Shown here: piece after piece, positions 15,253 through 23,178 of the stretch | Numbering within the stretch: the first letter of the stretch is position 1 | How the letters are laid out: the number at the start of each line of letters is the position of its first letter | Origin: Halomontanus rarus | Lineage (GTDB): Archaea > Halobacteriota > Halobacteria > Halobacteriales > Natrialbaceae | Direction of reading: 5' to 3' | Assembly (NCBI RefSeq): GCF_017357405.1 | Contig: NZ_CP071597.1 | Span: forward strand, 62,001 to 126,000 | Length of the DNA: 64,000 bases | Program-made: the position numbers and the translations under genes | The notes under the pieces: generated by a model | Seen by the model: the letters and a program-made list of their open reading frames with translations, nothing else | Told to the model about the DNA's origin: nothing | Databases searched by the model: none

Positions 15253-15507
15253 TTACTTACGGAACAAATGACAGTATTCCCAGAAATCAGGGCTAGTTAA
15301 CGCACCTGACGTATGGAAGACTTCGTGGTCGGAAGGTAGTTCGTGTTCTTCCATTATCCATTCCTTGTAGTCTGCGAGATTATCTGGTCCATCGTGATTA
15401 TCTGACCCTAAATGTCCAGCACCTCCGTTCAGGAAACGAAGCGGTGGGTCGCATCGCATTTCTGGGTCGCAAACGAGACAGGGTACGTATTTTCGTTTAG
15501 AAGCCAT
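15253..15507 (-). CDS. Small protein with CxxC, possible zinc finger
   Basis: An 84-residue protein from the ATG at 15507 ('MASKRKYVPCLVCDPEMRCD'). It has a CxxC near the N-terminus, His residues in 'GAGHLGSDNHDGPDNLADYK' and 'EWIMEEHELPSDHEVFH', loosely like MucR/Ros-type or C2H2 fingers where a CxxC is followed by spaced histidines. Single finger; DNA binding is only a guess. It is the element gene nearest the tRNA-Arg boundary. Confidence 0.45.
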   Translation of the reverse strand: MASKRKYVPCLVCDPEMRCDPPLRFLNGGAGHLGSDNHDGPDNLADYKEWIMEEHELPSDHEVFHTSGALTSPDFWEYCHLFRK

Positions 15508-15755
15508 CACGCGTATGGACCGATTCATCTCTATTGACTGTTACTCCGGGTCAGGAGTCAGTATATCACAATCAACGCGGGCCAGAGCGCCGTGGCGCTT
15601 AGATATATGTTACTGCCCCGAGTTGTTGACTCTGGCGAATCGCATGACGGAGGCAACCCGCGTGACGTGGCATAATGGACTCTCCTTCGCTAACGGAGAA
15701 ACATTTAAAAGTACCCCGACGCCGTATGTTGATTCCTAATCGTTATGCGGCGGGA

Positions 15756-15830
15756 TGGGCGCTGCAGGATTTGAACCCGCGACAACTTGGTCCGAAGCCA
15801 AGCACTCTGTCCAGACTGAGCTAAGCGCCC
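15756..15830 (-). tRNA. tRNA-Arg (anticodon TCG)
   Basis: Read on the minus strand: a 7-bp acceptor GGGCGCT/AGCGCCC, a D-arm starting GCTC, the anticodon stem CTTGG/CCAAG around loop CTTCGGA (anticodon TCG), and the T-arm GCGGG-TTCAAAT-CCTGC. The discriminator is A, and CCA is not encoded. Arg codons CGA/CGG are read. The low-GC accessory region begins directly at its 3' end, which is the usual integration point of archaeal elements. Confidence 0.97.
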
Positions 15831-15858
15831 TCGCAACGTTTTGTTTCCGGCGCCGTCG

Positions 15859-15864
15859 TATAAA
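15859..15864 (-). promoter_or_regulatory. TATA box of tRNA-Arg
   Basis: TTTATA on the minus strand, centred about 31 bases upstream of the tRNA 5' end. Confidence 0.5.
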
Positions 15865-16016
15865 CCGCTCGATTTTCATCCGTCGCGGGTCACGCTATCA
15901 CGGACCTCTCTCCTCGAGTCAGCCATCCTCGAGCGCACTCGATAATCACAGATTCCCGGACGGTGAAAATCACCACACTGGCTCTTTATCTCGTCTGTCC
16001 TCTCTCCAACTGTACT

Positions 16017-16208
16017 ATGACGGCCGCCGAAGTACCAGTTGGACGCACTGACGACGAACAGCGCAGACCAGACATCCAGCTCGAGTTGCTCACCGACGAC
16101 GAGGTGATCTGGACGGTCGTTCCGGTCGAGACGACCGGCGACGAACAGTTGACGCGGTGGCTCTCGGTCCACGCCGACATCCTCTGTGACCTTGCGGCGT
16201 GGCGATAA
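16017..16208 (+). CDS. Small haloarchaeal protein (possibly DUF7511-like)
   Basis: A 63-residue acidic protein from the ATG at 16017 ('MTAAEVPVGRTDDEQRRPDI'). The core 'LELLTDDEVIWTVVPVETTG' followed by 'QLTRWLSVHADILCDLAAW' recalls a group of about 65-residue haloarchaeal proteins of unknown role (annotated DUF7511, from memory). It is divergent from tRNA-Arg and upstream of DGGGP synthase but separately promoted. Function unknown. Confidence 0.55.
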   Translation: MTAAEVPVGRTDDEQRRPDIQLELLTDDEVIWTVVPVETTGDEQLTRWLSVHADILCDLAAWR

Positions 16209-16300
16209 CCCCTCGCTGCGTTCGTCCGTTCTCGGAATCGATTCCGCTCTGCTCACGGCTCGTACAGTTCGGCCACCCTGACAGACAGCCGTATCGCACC

Positions 16301-16308
16301 GTTTATAG
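16301..16308 (+). promoter_or_regulatory. TATA box of the DGGGP synthase gene
   Basis: GTTTATAG centred about 27 bases before the ATG at 16332: leaderless spacing. Confidence 0.55.
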
Positions 16309-16331
16309 CCGGCGACTGAACACTCCCGAGC

Positions 16332-17213
16332 ATGACTGCGGGCGAGACCGTACGCGGGGGACTCGAGTTGACGCGGCCGGTGAATTCGGTCGCGGCCGGC
16401 GTACTGACGTTTATCGGCGCGTTCGTCGCCGGCGGCATTGGCGATGCGTCGTTGATGGTCGCCGCTGCGGTCGGGGCAACCGTCTTCGCGACCGCTGCGG
16501 GGATGGCTATCAACGACTACTTCGACCGGGAGATCGACCGGATCAACCAGCCCGACCGGGCGATTCCACGGGGAGCGGTCAGTCCGCGGGGCGCGCTCGC
16601 GTTCAGTGCTGTCCTCTTCGCGCTCGCGACCGCGCTTGCGGTGTTGTTACCACGACTCGCGATCGCGATCGCCGTTGTCAACCTGCTCGCGCTCGTCGCC
16701 TACACGAAACTCTTCAAGGGGCTCCCCGGCGTCGGCAACGCGGTCGTGGCCTATCTCGGCGGGAGTACCTTCTTGTTCGGAGCCGCGGCCGTCGGCGGGA
16801 ACCTCGAGACTGCGTTCGTCCTGTTCCTGCTGGCGGCACTGTCGACGCTCACCCGCGAGATCGTCAAGGACGTCGAGGACCTCGAGGGGGACCGCGAGGA
16901 GGGGCTGAACACGCTTCCGATCGCGATCGGAGAGCGGCGAGCGCTACTCGTGGGGACCGGACTTCTCGTCGTCGCGGTACTCGCGAGCCCGGTGCCGTTC
17001 GTGCTCGGGGACTTCGGCGTGGCGTACCTGGGAGTCGTCGTCCCGGCGAACCTCCTCATGCTGTATGCGGCCTACGAGGGATTCGAGGATCCGACGGCGA
17101 GTCAGGAACATCTGAAGTACGGGATGTTCCTCGCAGCGATGTCGTTTATCGTCGGTCGACTCGCACTCGAGATCGAGGGACTAATGGCGATGTTGGGACT
17201 GATCTCGGTCTGA
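16332..17213 (+). CDS. Geranylgeranylglycerol-phosphate geranylgeranyltransferase (DGGGP synthase)
   Basis: A 293-residue UbiA-family membrane prenyltransferase. It adds the second C20 chain to geranylgeranylglyceryl phosphate in archaeal ether-lipid synthesis. Two Asp-rich Mg-prenyl-PP motifs are clear: 'NDYFDREIDRINQPDRAIPR' near residue 61 and 'DVEDLEGDREEGLNTLPIAI' near residue 181. Seven to nine hydrophobic helices surround them, for example 'VAAGVLTFIGAFVAGGIG'. Length and order match archaeal DGGGP synthases. Other UbiA members (menaquinone or heme O synthesis) are less likely given the N-terminal 'LELTRPVNSVAAGV' and the small size. Transcribed alone from its own promoter. Confidence 0.92.
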   Translation: MTAGETVRGGLELTRPVNSVAAGVLTFIGAFVAGGIGDASLMVAAAVGATVFATAAGMAINDYFDREIDRINQPDRAIPRGAVSPRGALAFSAVLFALATALAVLLPRLAIAIAVVNLLALVAYTKLFKGLPGVGNAVVAYLGGSTFLFGAAAVGGNLETAFVLFLLAALSTLTREIVKDVEDLEGDREEGLNTLPIAIGERRALLVGTGLLVVAVLASPVPFVLGDFGVAYLGVVVPANLLMLYAAYEGFEDPTASQEHLKYGMFLAAMSFIVGRLALEIEGLMAMLGLISV

Positions 17214-17416
17214 TCGGACGGCTCACAGACCCGCTGGCACGACGGACTCCGCGGTCGGACCCGGTCCCAAACGTATTCGGACTGTCGTATATACGGGGCT
17301 GTGTAATCAAAAGGAATATATGCCGGTTACTGTATTCTCATACCAACGTTGGAGTGGATACGGTACCAGTTACAGTTGTCCCACAATTGAACTGGAGATG
17401 AATGTGAGTATCTGGC

Positions 17417-18046
17417 ATGTATGACCTTGCAGATGTCCGCCCGGACACTGAGATCGACCCTGGAACGAACGTTCTCGTCGCAGGTCCCCCACTGACAGGA
17501 AAACGGCAAATCGCCCTGGACATCCTCGCCAGCGGTGCCCAGCGCGGCGACGGTACGATCATCGTCACGACGAAAGACAGCGCTGACAAGGTTCTCTCGG
17601 AGTTTACCAGTATCGTCGGCGACGTCGACGACGCGAGTGTTGGTATCGTCGACTGCGTCACCAAACAACGAGGCATCGGCTCGGTCGAGGACGACCCGCG
17701 GATCAAGTACGCCTCTTCGCCAGTCGATATGACCGGCATCGGGATCAAGCTCTCCGAGTTTCTCCAGGAATTCTACGAGGTCCGCGGACTCACGCAAAAC
17801 CGGATCATGCTCCACTCCGTCTCGACGTTGTTGATGTATTCGAACCTCCAGACCGTCTTTCGGTTCCTCCACGTCTTTACCGGCCGTATCCAGAGCGCCG
17901 ACGCTCTCGGGGTCTACGTTATCGACTCGACCGCCCACGACGACCAGACGATGAACACGCTCAAACAGCTGTTCGACGCCGTCATCGAGGTCGAAGAGGG
18001 TGACGGATCGGAACCGAACATTCGGACCGCCGGCTTCCCGTCTTGA
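17417..18046 (+). CDS. RecA-superfamily (RAD55/KaiC-like) ATPase domain protein
   Basis: A 209-residue single-domain protein of the KaiC/RAD55 group. The P-loop is 'NVLVAGPPLTGKRQIALDIL' (residues about 19-38), with Arg in place of the usual Ser/Thr after GK. Strands 'GTIIVTTKDSADKVL' and 'NRIMLHSVSTLLMYSN' (Walker B position, lacking a clear acidic pair) and 'ALGVYVIDSTAHDDQTMNTL' follow. Haloarchaea encode several such proteins, often linked to transducer or taxis signalling; the exact role is unknown. The changed P-loop suggests weak or no ATP hydrolysis. Followed by a long pyrimidine-rich tract. Confidence 0.78.
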   Translation: MYDLADVRPDTEIDPGTNVLVAGPPLTGKRQIALDILASGAQRGDGTIIVTTKDSADKVLSEFTSIVGDVDDASVGIVDCVTKQRGIGSVEDDPRIKYASSPVDMTGIGIKLSEFLQEFYEVRGLTQNRIMLHSVSTLLMYSNLQTVFRFLHVFTGRIQSADALGVYVIDSTAHDDQTMNTLKQLFDAVIEVEEGDGSEPNIRTAGFPS

Positions 18047-18076
18047 ATTCCACGTGGGTACCGACAGGGAGAACGC

Positions 18077-18194
18077 GTCTCTTCCCTTTTATCCCATCGC
18101 CTCTCTTTCTCACACCCTCGTTCTCCCGCTTACTCTTTCTCCCTCGTTCTCTCTCTCACTCGAGGAAGTAACCTCCCTCTCACTCACCCTTCAC
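18077..18194 (+). repeat. Pyrimidine-rich low-complexity tract
   Basis: About 118 bases nearly all C and T on the plus strand (CTCTCTTTCT, CTTACTCTTTCTCC, CTCTCTCTCACTC), interrupted only by CGAGGAAGTAA. It starts about 30 bases after the stop of the RecA-fold gene. It may act as an archaeal pyrimidine-rich terminator for that gene; triplex-prone DNA is another possibility. Confidence 0.6.
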
Positions 18195-18243
18195 GGAGAA
18201 CTCCGAGATGTTCGGACGTAGGGGCGACGGTCTCGAGTCGAGA

Positions 18244-19110
18244 CTACCGGGAGATACCGAACGTATCGTCCGTCCAGTCGGTCGGTGAGAGATTGTACAC
18301 GGAGTGATCGCGATCGAGTTCGTCGAGACGCTGACAGTCTTCGTCGGTGAGTTCCCAGTCGAACAGTGCCAGGTTTTCCCGAATGTGCTCTGGGGCGCTC
18401 GAGTGAGGGATCACCGTGACGTCGTTCTCGAGTGCCCAGCGGAGGACGACCTGAGCAGGCGTCCGATCGTACGTCTCGGCGAGCGTCTGGACGCTCGCGT
18501 CTTCGAATAGCTCCGTTCGGGCGAGCGGCGCTGCAGCGTCGACGACGACGTCCGTTTCCTGACAGTAGTCGACTAACGACGGTCGCTGTCGCCACGGGTG
18601 GAATTCGATCTGGTTGACCGCGATCGGCACGTCCGAAATGTGCTGGGCACAACTCAGCTGGTACGCGCTGAAGTTCGAGACGCCGACGGAACGGATCAGG
18701 CCCTCCTCGCGAAGAGTTGCCATCGCCGAGAGCGTCTCGCGCAGTGAGACCGCCGGGTTGGGCCAGTGGATCAGGTACAGATCCAGATAGTCGGTTCCAA
18801 GTCGTTCGAGCGAGGCTTCACACGCCTCGAGGACGGCCTCGTAGGCGAGATTCGACGGGAGTACTTTGGACGCGAGAAACAGGTCGTCGCGGTCGTATTC
18901 GGCCACCGCGTCCCCGATCGTGGCCTCGTTCCCGTACCCTTCCGCGGTGTCCAAGCGCGTGTATCCCGCCTCGACGGCGGTGTGAATCGCGTCGTCGAGC
19001 GAGCCCCCATCGAGACCGCCCGTACCGAAACCGACGATCGGCATCGTCTCACCCCCTTGTAGTGTAACAGTTGGTACGCTCACAGTCCTAAGCGAGCCGC
19101 GTCTAACCAT
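18244..19110 (-). CDS. Aldo/keto reductase
   Basis: A 288-residue TIM-barrel oxidoreductase using NAD(P)H. The catalytic tetrad is visible: Asp and Tyr in 'YTRLDTAEGYGNEATI', Lys in 'DLFLASKVLPSN' and His in 'DYLDLYLIHWPNP'. Coenzyme loops include 'IRSVGVSNFSAYQL', 'AVNQIEFHPW' and near the C-terminus 'VTVIPHSSAPEHIRENLALF'. It reduces aldehydes or ketones; the substrate is unknown. The ATG at 19110 is taken; a GTG ten codons later ('VSVPTVTLQGG') is also plausible. Divergent from the CoA-binding gene. Confidence 0.93.
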   Translation of the reverse strand: MVRRGSLRTVSVPTVTLQGGETMPIVGFGTGGLDGGSLDDAIHTAVEAGYTRLDTAEGYGNEATIGDAVAEYDRDDLFLASKVLPSNLAYEAVLEACEASLERLGTDYLDLYLIHWPNPAVSLRETLSAMATLREEGLIRSVGVSNFSAYQLSCAQHISDVPIAVNQIEFHPWRQRPSLVDYCQETDVVVDAAAPLARTELFEDASVQTLAETYDRTPAQVVLRWALENDVTVIPHSSAPEHIRENLALFDWELTDEDCQRLDELDRDHSVYNLSPTDWTDDTFGISR

Positions 19111-19219
19111 GTAGCTGTTGATCGTCGTATTCGCCCCGAACCGCGGCTGGCGCGGTCACCGCCGATCCGTTTCGGTCGTGACGGTCACTGTTATCCCGAC
19201 ACGCCGTGTACGTGCGTTC

Positions 19220-19636
19220 ATGCCAGTCGAGAGCGACGAGGCAATCCGGGACATTCTCGAACTGCAACGAATCGCCGTGATCGGCTGCTCGAGTACCCCC
19301 GGCAAGGCAGCCCACGACGTGCCGATGTACCTCCTCGAGCACGGCTACGACGTGATTCCGGTCAATCCATCCGCCGACGAGATATTCGACCGTCCGGCGA
19401 CGGACTCGCTTTCCGACGTCGACGTGGACGCCGATATCGACGTCGTCTGCGTCTTCCGCCCGAGCGACGAAGTGAGCGGAATCGTCGACGAGGCGCTCGC
19501 GCGCGAGGACGTCGACGTCGTCTGGACGCAACTGGGGATCGGCGACGACGAGGCAGCCAGTCGAGCCGAGGACGCGGGAAAAACGGTCGTTCAGGATCGG
19601 TGCATGAAAGCCGAGCATCGACGGCTGGTCGCGTGA
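19220..19636 (+). CDS. CoA-binding domain protein (YccU-like)
   Basis: A 138-residue Rossmann-fold protein from the ATG at 19220. 'LQRIAVIGCSSTPGKAAHDV' is the nucleotide/CoA loop, 'YDVIPVNPSADEIFDRPAT' the second strand and 'DIDVVCVFRPSDEVSGIVDE' the third. 'VVWTQLGIGDDEAASRAEDA' and 'VVQDRCMKAEHRR' complete the signature of the stand-alone CoA_binding family related to succinyl-CoA synthetase alpha. The physiological ligand is unknown. The frame is open further upstream but without coding character. Confidence 0.88.
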   Translation: MPVESDEAIRDILELQRIAVIGCSSTPGKAAHDVPMYLLEHGYDVIPVNPSADEIFDRPATDSLSDVDVDADIDVVCVFRPSDEVSGIVDEALAREDVDVVWTQLGIGDDEAASRAEDAGKTVVQDRCMKAEHRRLVA

Positions 19637-19801
19637 GCGGGTCGGGCGTCGCGTGGGCGTTGCGCCCGACTGCCCCGATGTGACGGCGTTCGCGCCCGCG
19701 GTCTCGGGGAGCGGGAGCAAAAGCGAGAGCGAAAGCGAGAACGAGAACTGGCGTCGACGGACGACGGAGCGTCGTCAGTGATCGGCCGATCGCCCCTTCT
19801 C

Positions 19802-20782
19802 TCACCCCTCCCACTCGTCGAACGACCGATAGATCCCCTTCGACAGATACCGCTCGCTCGAGTCGGGAAACACCGTGACGACGGTCTCGTAGGGCGCGTC
19901 GATCTCGCCCGATTCGATCCCCCTGGCGACGTGTTTCGCGGCGACGCTCGCCGCGGCGGCGCTCGAGGCGACGAGGTGTCCCTCCTCGCGCGCGAGTCGT
20001 CGGAGTTCGTCGTGGGCGGCCCGGTCGGAGACCGCGTAGACGTCGTCGACGAGGTCGGGTTCGAACAGTTCGTTGGTCTCGACGTTGTGGGTGCCGATCC
20101 CCTCGATCTTGTACTCGCCTTCCTCGCGGTCGTCGCCCAGAAACTCGCCGTAGAGCGAGCCTTCGGGTTCGACGCCGACGACGTAGGTCTCGTCGTCCCG
20201 TTCGAGTGCGTAGCGTGCAATTCCCATGAGCGTCCCCGCCGTCCCGCAGCCGGCGACGACGGCACCGACCTCACCGTCGAGGGCCTCGTAGATCTCCGGT
20301 CCGGTCGTCTCGTAGTGAGCCTCCGTATTCAGCGGATTCGAGAACTGCTGGGGAACGACCGCGTCGTCTAACTCCTCGGCGAGTTCGTGGGCGCGGTCGA
20401 TCGCGCCGTCCATCCCGTCGTCGGTCGGCGTGTTGATGATCTCGGCACCCAGCGCCGACATCAACTGCTGTTTTTCGACGCTGAAACGCTCGGGAACGAC
20501 AAAGATCGCGTCGACGCCGAGCTGTCCGGCCGCGATCGCGAACCCGATTCCCGTGTTCCCCGCGGTCGGCTCGATCACCGTCCCGCCCGGCGCTACGTCT
20601 CCGCGCTCGAGCATCCGTTCGAGCATGTACGTCCCGATACGGTCTTTGATGCTCGCCCCGGGGTTGAACGACTCGAGTTTCGCGTAGACGGCCACGCCCT
20701 GGGGCGCGTCGTGGACGCGGACCAGCGGCGTTTGCCCCACGGTCTCGAGGACGGTGTCCAGTGGTCGCTCGTGGGAGGTCAT
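19802..20782 (-). CDS. PLP-dependent cysteine synthase family protein
   Basis: A 326-residue fold type II PLP enzyme. The PLP-lysine is Lys46 in 'SFNPGASIKDRIGTYML'; the substrate loop is 'IEPTAGNTGIGFAIAAGQLG', and the phosphate-binding Gly loop 'VVAGCGTAGTLMGIARYALE' is intact. 'YKIEGIGTHNVETNELFEPD' and 'TVFPDSSERYLSKGIY' are typical of O-acetylserine sulfhydrylases/cysteine synthases (CysK/CysM). It should make cysteine from an activated serine and sulfide; cystathionine beta-synthase activity is the main alternative. Spaced 74 bases from the coiled-coil gene on the same strand. Confidence 0.93.
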   Translation of the reverse strand: MTSHERPLDTVLETVGQTPLVRVHDAPQGVAVYAKLESFNPGASIKDRIGTYMLERMLERGDVAPGGTVIEPTAGNTGIGFAIAAGQLGVDAIFVVPERFSVEKQQLMSALGAEIINTPTDDGMDGAIDRAHELAEELDDAVVPQQFSNPLNTEAHYETTGPEIYEALDGEVGAVVAGCGTAGTLMGIARYALERDDETYVVGVEPEGSLYGEFLGDDREEGEYKIEGIGTHNVETNELFEPDLVDDVYAVSDRAAHDELRRLAREEGHLVASSAAAASVAAKHVARGIESGEIDAPYETVVTVFPDSSERYLSKGIYRSFDEWEG

Positions 20783-20856
20783 CGGGTAGGCAAATGTTGC
20801 CCCGACTGTTAGCTCTTTTGTCGAAACCGTTCCGGTCGCCGCTCGCTCGAGACGTT

Positions 20857-21213
20857 CTATTCGGTTTCAGTCGCCGTCACGTCGTCGTTTGCGGCGTCCG
20901 GCGTCGGTTCAGCGGTATTGGTACTGCTCTCCGCGGCGTCTCCCTCGCTCTCAGTTTCGTCGGCTTCGGCCTCGTCGATCGCCGCGTCGGCGAGGATTTG
21001 CTCGCCGTCGATGCCGTGTTCGTCCGCGATCGCGAGCAACAGTTCCCGCTGGTCTGCGAGCTGGTGGTCGATCTTGTTGACCGTCTGGTGGGTATCGTCG
21101 ACTTCCTCCTCGAGGCTGACGATCCGTTGTTGAAGCTCCTGCACCTGTTTGTACATCTGTTCGGCGCGATCGGAAACCATCTGAATTTTCTTGGCCGTAC
21201 TGCCGAGTCCCAT
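20857..21213 (-). CDS. Coiled-coil haloarchaeal protein (DUF5798-like)
   Basis: A 118-residue protein. 'MGLGSTAKKIQMVSDRAEQM' leads into a coiled coil ('QVQELQQRIVSLEEEVDD', 'HQTVNKIDHQLADQRELLLA') and a disordered acidic tail. It fits a widespread haloarchaeal family I know as DUF5798 (from memory). No enzymatic motif. Divergent from the membrane protein at 21365, upstream of cysteine synthase on the same strand. Role unknown; probably oligomeric. Confidence 0.7.
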   Translation of the reverse strand: MGLGSTAKKIQMVSDRAEQMYKQVQELQQRIVSLEEEVDDTHQTVNKIDHQLADQRELLLAIADEHGIDGEQILADAAIDEAEADETESEGDAAESSTNTAEPTPDAANDDVTATETE

Positions 21214-21364
21214 GTGTGCGGGATGGTCCCTCCAGCTAATTGTGTCTTTCTCCTCGCCGGTGGAATAATCGGCTCGTCGCGGCGTCTCGAGGGAGACTGG
21301 AACGCACCGCCCGGCTCACGGCGGGACCGTCGGTCTTATACAATCGCGCTTCGACGCCACGACT

Positions 21365-21787
21365 ATGCGCGTCGAGCAGCGTCCACCGACTGCCGGTATC
21401 GCCGCCTGTGTCCTGTACCTTCTCGCCGTGTTCGCACCCTACGTCGCCCTCTCCGAGACGGAACTGTCGGGCTTCGGCGTCTACTACAACGACTACGGGA
21501 TCGCCGGTCCGCAGTTCCTCTCGTTGCTCGCGGTCGTCGCCATCGTCCTCTTCGCCGCCGGTCGCGAACTGCGAACCCAGCCGGACTACGTCGCCGGGTT
21601 GACGCTCGTCCTCGGGTTCGTCCTCACGCTGTTCGTCCTCCTCTGGGCGGTCAGCGTCCCCGAGGACGTCGTCGCCAGTATCGGTGAAGCGGTCTGGCTC
21701 GAGTACCACCGCTGGGCCGTCCTCGCGCTGTCGGCCGCCGTCGTCGCCTGTTCAGTGTGGTACGCTCGAGCGCTCTCGCTGCTGTAG
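21365..21787 (+). CDS. Four-helix membrane protein, unknown function
   Basis: A 140-residue protein with four membrane helices: 'AGIAACVLYLLAVFAPYVAL', 'FLSLLAVVAIVLFAAGREL', 'VAGLTLVLGFVLTLFVLLWA' and 'WAVLALSAAVVACSVWYARA'. The loop after helix 1 is aromatic ('GFGVYYNDYGIAGPQ'). It resembles small haloarchaeal integral membrane families without known role. Convergent with the AI-2E transporter gene. Confidence 0.65.
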   Translation: MRVEQRPPTAGIAACVLYLLAVFAPYVALSETELSGFGVYYNDYGIAGPQFLSLLAVVAIVLFAAGRELRTQPDYVAGLTLVLGFVLTLFVLLWAVSVPEDVVASIGEAVWLEYHRWAVLALSAAVVACSVWYARALSLL

Positions 21788-21832
21788 TTCGTACGGAGGT
21801 CTTTCTCCCGGGTTCGCACTCGACACCGACAC

Positions 21833-23116
21833 CTACGACGCCGCTCGCCGACGCTCTCGCGCCGCGAGTTCGACGACGGTCTGACACACGCCGAGGACGA
21901 CCGGACCGAAGAACAGCCCCATGACGCCGAACAGTGCGACACCGCCGAAGATACCGACGATCACCGTTCCCACCGAGAGGTGTGCCTCTCGACCGACGGT
22001 GAGCGGGCGCAGATAGTTGTCCGAGAGGCTCACGACGAGAACCCCGTAGACGAACAGGAGCACGCCAGCGAGCGGCCGTCCCGAGAGGACGAGAAAGACC
22101 GCTACCGGCGCCCAGACGATCGAGGCGCCGATCAACGGCAACAGCGCGAGCACGAAGGTCAGGACCCCGAGAAACGCCACGCCCGGAACGCCGAGGACGA
22201 GCAAGCCGACCGCCGTCAGGATCGCTTGCACGCCCGCAACGACCACGTTTCCCACGACCGTCGCCCACATGAGCCGGTCGATCCGCTCGAGTAACTCGTC
22301 TTCGACCGGCGTCCGCAACGGCGATACCGACCGGAGCCACCGAACCAGTCGACCGCCGTCTTTCAGCACCGAAAAGAGCACGAACAGGAAGACGGTGACG
22401 CCGATCACCACCCCCGGTACGCCCTCGAGAAGTCTGATCGCATCGTCCGTGAGCCCGCGGAGCCCGGTCCCGATCGGACCCTGATAGGTCTCGTAAAGGT
22501 GCTCAAGATCCACCGCGAGTCCAGTCGCCTCGAGTCTCGCCTCGAGATCCGCGACGCCGAGCTCGCCGGCGACGATCTCGTCTGCGAACGTGAGGCCTTC
22601 CTGGAGGGCGACGAGCACGAGTGCGATCAGCGGGAGGAGCACGACGACGGTCGTCAGGAAAATGAGCACCGACGCGGAGATCGTGGGCCCGAACCGCGGC
22701 TCGAGTCGCCGCTGGAACGGGCGGAGAACGTAGGCGATGACGAGTGCCAGCAGGATGTAGGGGAGGTACGGCAGGACGATCAGGAGCGAGAGCGTCCCGA
22801 CGAGAACGACCAGTATCTCGAGCGCGAGTCGGTTGTAGTCGTCGTCGGTGGGACCGGACCGGGGTGGTCTCCGGAAGCCGGGAGGTGCGGTCGCTGTCGC
22901 AGTTGGACTGTCAGAATCGCGACCAGCTCCGGACTCGGTGTCGGTGTTGGCCTTCGTCTCGACCTCGGCTTCGATATCTGTCTCGTCGTCTTCACTCCTC
23001 GCGTCGTCTCGACACTCGTTTCCGTCACTCGGTTCCGGATCAGCCCCGTCGGCCCCGTCGTCCCCGGTTCGATCTTCGTTTCCCCCTCCCGGTCCGGAAC
23101 TTGGGCGAGCGACCAT
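21833..23116 (-). CDS. AI-2E family permease (PF01594-type)
   Basis: A 427-residue protein from the ATG at 23116. Residues 1-85 are an acidic, disordered cytosolic extension ('DIEAEVETKANTDTESGAG'). About eight membrane helices follow, beginning 'ALEILVVLVGTLSLLIVLPY', with the family's central hydrophilic stretch and the C-terminal 'SDNYLRPLTVGREAHLSVGT' and 'GIFGGVALFGVMGLFFGPVV' motifs. Members export small molecules or act as Na+/H+ antiporters; the AI-2 name is historical, and the substrate here is unknown. The long acidic N-tail is a halophile addition. Confidence 0.88.
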   Translation of the reverse strand: MVARPSSGPGGGNEDRTGDDGADGADPEPSDGNECRDDARSEDDETDIEAEVETKANTDTESGAGRDSDSPTATATAPPGFRRPPRSGPTDDDYNRLALEILVVLVGTLSLLIVLPYLPYILLALVIAYVLRPFQRRLEPRFGPTISASVLIFLTTVVVLLPLIALVLVALQEGLTFADEIVAGELGVADLEARLEATGLAVDLEHLYETYQGPIGTGLRGLTDDAIRLLEGVPGVVIGVTVFLFVLFSVLKDGGRLVRWLRSVSPLRTPVEDELLERIDRLMWATVVGNVVVAGVQAILTAVGLLVLGVPGVAFLGVLTFVLALLPLIGASIVWAPVAVFLVLSGRPLAGVLLFVYGVLVVSLSDNYLRPLTVGREAHLSVGTVIVGIFGGVALFGVMGLFFGPVVLGVCQTVVELAARERRRAAS

Positions 23117-23178
23117 ACCGCACACACGTCGGCGAGCCCTATTATGATCGGTCCGGTTCGGACGACCGACGCCTCGAG

